Assembly: GCF_004614185.1 (NCBI RefSeq)
Contig: NZ_SPVF01000161.1
Span: forward strand, 1-63,276
Source of the DNA: Zemynaea arenosa
Lineage (GTDB): Bacteria; Pseudomonadota; Gammaproteobacteria; Burkholderiales; Burkholderiaceae_D
Direction: 5' to 3'
DNA length: 63,276 nt
In this document: piece by piece, positions 62,652 to 63,276 of the stretch
Layout of the letters: each line of letters starts with the position of its first letter
How positions within the stretch are numbered: position 1 is the first letter of the stretch
Translations under genes and position numbers: made by a program
The notes under the pieces: model-generated
What the model saw: the letters and a program-made list of their open reading frames with translations, nothing else
What the model was told of the DNA's origin: nothing
Databases searched by the model: none

Positions 62652-63276
62652 CAGCGGGCGGCATGATGGCTCCTTCGCTGCGCAAGCGCTTGTGGTCCGC
62701 TGTGCTGGTCGCCCTCGGCCTGCAGGCGGGCGCCGCGCATGCCGACTTCACCATTCCCGGTTTTGAACTGGTGCAGACCGCACCGATCGAAACCACACTG
62801 GTGAACAGCGACCTGCGCGATCCGGTCACGGTGTTCTGCGAGATGTTCGACGCCGCGAAGCACGAGATCGTGATCGGCCAGTTCTACACCGCCAGCCGGC
62901 CCGGCACTCCGTTCGAAAAGGTACTGGAGAGATTGGAAGCGGCGGGCCAGCGCGGGGTGAAGATCCGCTTCCTGCTGGAGCAGCGCGGCATTGCCATCTC
63001 TGAAGCCGCGACGATCGAGCGCCTGCGCCGCATCCCCAACCTCGACCTGCGCGTGCTCGAATACGGCAAGCTGACGGGCGGCGGCATCATCCACGCTAAA
63101 TACGTGGTGGTAGATGCCAGGACTGCCTTCATCGGCAGCCAGAATTTCGACTGGCGCTCGTTTACACACATCCATGAGACGGGCCTGCGCATCACCGATC
63201 CCGCTGTCGTAGGGCAGGTGCAGGCCGTGTTCGAGCAGGATTGGCGCGCGCAGGCGCAGCTGGCGGCGGGTGCTGC
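62648..63276 (+). CDS. Exported phospholipase-D-family protein (partial, 3' end outside)
   Basis: The first ~209 residues of an open frame that leaves the window. A signal-like start (WSAVLVALGLQAGAAHA) is followed by a PLD-type domain. One HKD motif is visible: IIHAKYVVVDARTAFIGSQNFDWRS (HxKx4D). The single copy so far resembles Nuc-type endonucleases and half of a two-HKD phospholipase/cardiolipin synthase. The missing part decides which. ATG overlaps the stop of the nucleotidase gene by four bases, so the two are coupled. Confidence 0.85.
   Translation, partial: MTAGGMMAPSLRKRLWSAVLVALGLQAGAAHADFTIPGFELVQTAPIETTLVNSDLRDPVTVFCEMFDAAKHEIVIGQFYTASRPGTPFEKVLERLEAAGQRGVKIRFLLEQRGIAISEAATIERLRRIPNLDLRVLEYGKLTGGGIIHAKYVVVDARTAFIGSQNFDWRSFTHIHETGLRITDPAVVGQVQAVFEQDWRAQAQLAAGA

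Overview
The window is a high-GC chromosomal segment from a betaproteobacterium, most likely Oxalobacteraceae (Massilia/Telluria/Pseudoduganella group). This is an inference from four things: the gene order (mraZ to ftsZ, then peroxiredoxin, lpxC, dciA and secA; pilBCD-coaE-zapD-yacG), the meso-DAP type MurE, a PEP-CTERM protein behind a sigma-54-like promoter, and many GGGGTCAGRCCCC-type REP sequences together with their RAYT transposase. Most of the window is conserved housekeeping DNA. The accessory interest lies in the last 18 kb and in the repeats.

Region 1 (1-7216): the 5' end of ftsY on the minus strand, a MerR-type regulator with a cobalamin-binding domain (CarH/LitR-like), a cluster of REP sequences, a thiamine-diphosphate enzyme, an M48 metalloprotease, the RNase P RNA gene rnpB with its promoter, and glycerol kinase.

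Region 2 (7217-24796): a complete division and cell-wall (dcw) cluster, mraZ-rsmH-ftsL-ftsI-murE-murF-mraY-murD-ftsW-murG-murC-ddl-ftsQ-ftsA-ftsZ. Most genes abut or overlap by 1-4 nt. The cluster starts behind four phased MraZ boxes and ends in one strong terminator after ftsZ. The only sizeable internal gap, ftsA-ftsZ, holds a long hairpin.

Region 3 (24797-37667): a peroxiredoxin, an acetyltransferase, a DMT transporter, lpxC, a tandem array of three REPIN elements, dciA (minus strand), secA, a class V aminotransferase, an OmpA-domain protein, argJ, a DUF815 ATPase, mutT and a D-amino-acid dehydrogenase.

Region 4 (37668-45480, mostly minus strand): a RAYT transposase bracketed by REPs, then yacG, zapD, coaE, pilD, pilC and pilB (type IV pilus assembly), and a CNNM/CorC-type membrane protein.

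Region 5 (45615-63276): an unknown protein, a ClpP-like serine protease homologue, and a purine-degradation cluster (uraH, puuE, xdhABC, guaD) that continues into a secreted adenosine deaminase. Next come a PEP-CTERM protein, a large Oar-like TonB-dependent receptor, a 5'-nucleotidase-like lipoprotein and a truncated phospholipase-D-family protein. Together these genes suggest breakdown of extracellular nucleotides and purines: 5'-nucleotidase and adenosine deaminase outside the cytoplasm, guanine deaminase and xanthine dehydrogenase inside, then the ureide branch. A 12-bp sequence shared by the uraH/puuE and xdhA promoter regions suggests a common regulator. No tRNA, rRNA, CRISPR array or prophage was seen.
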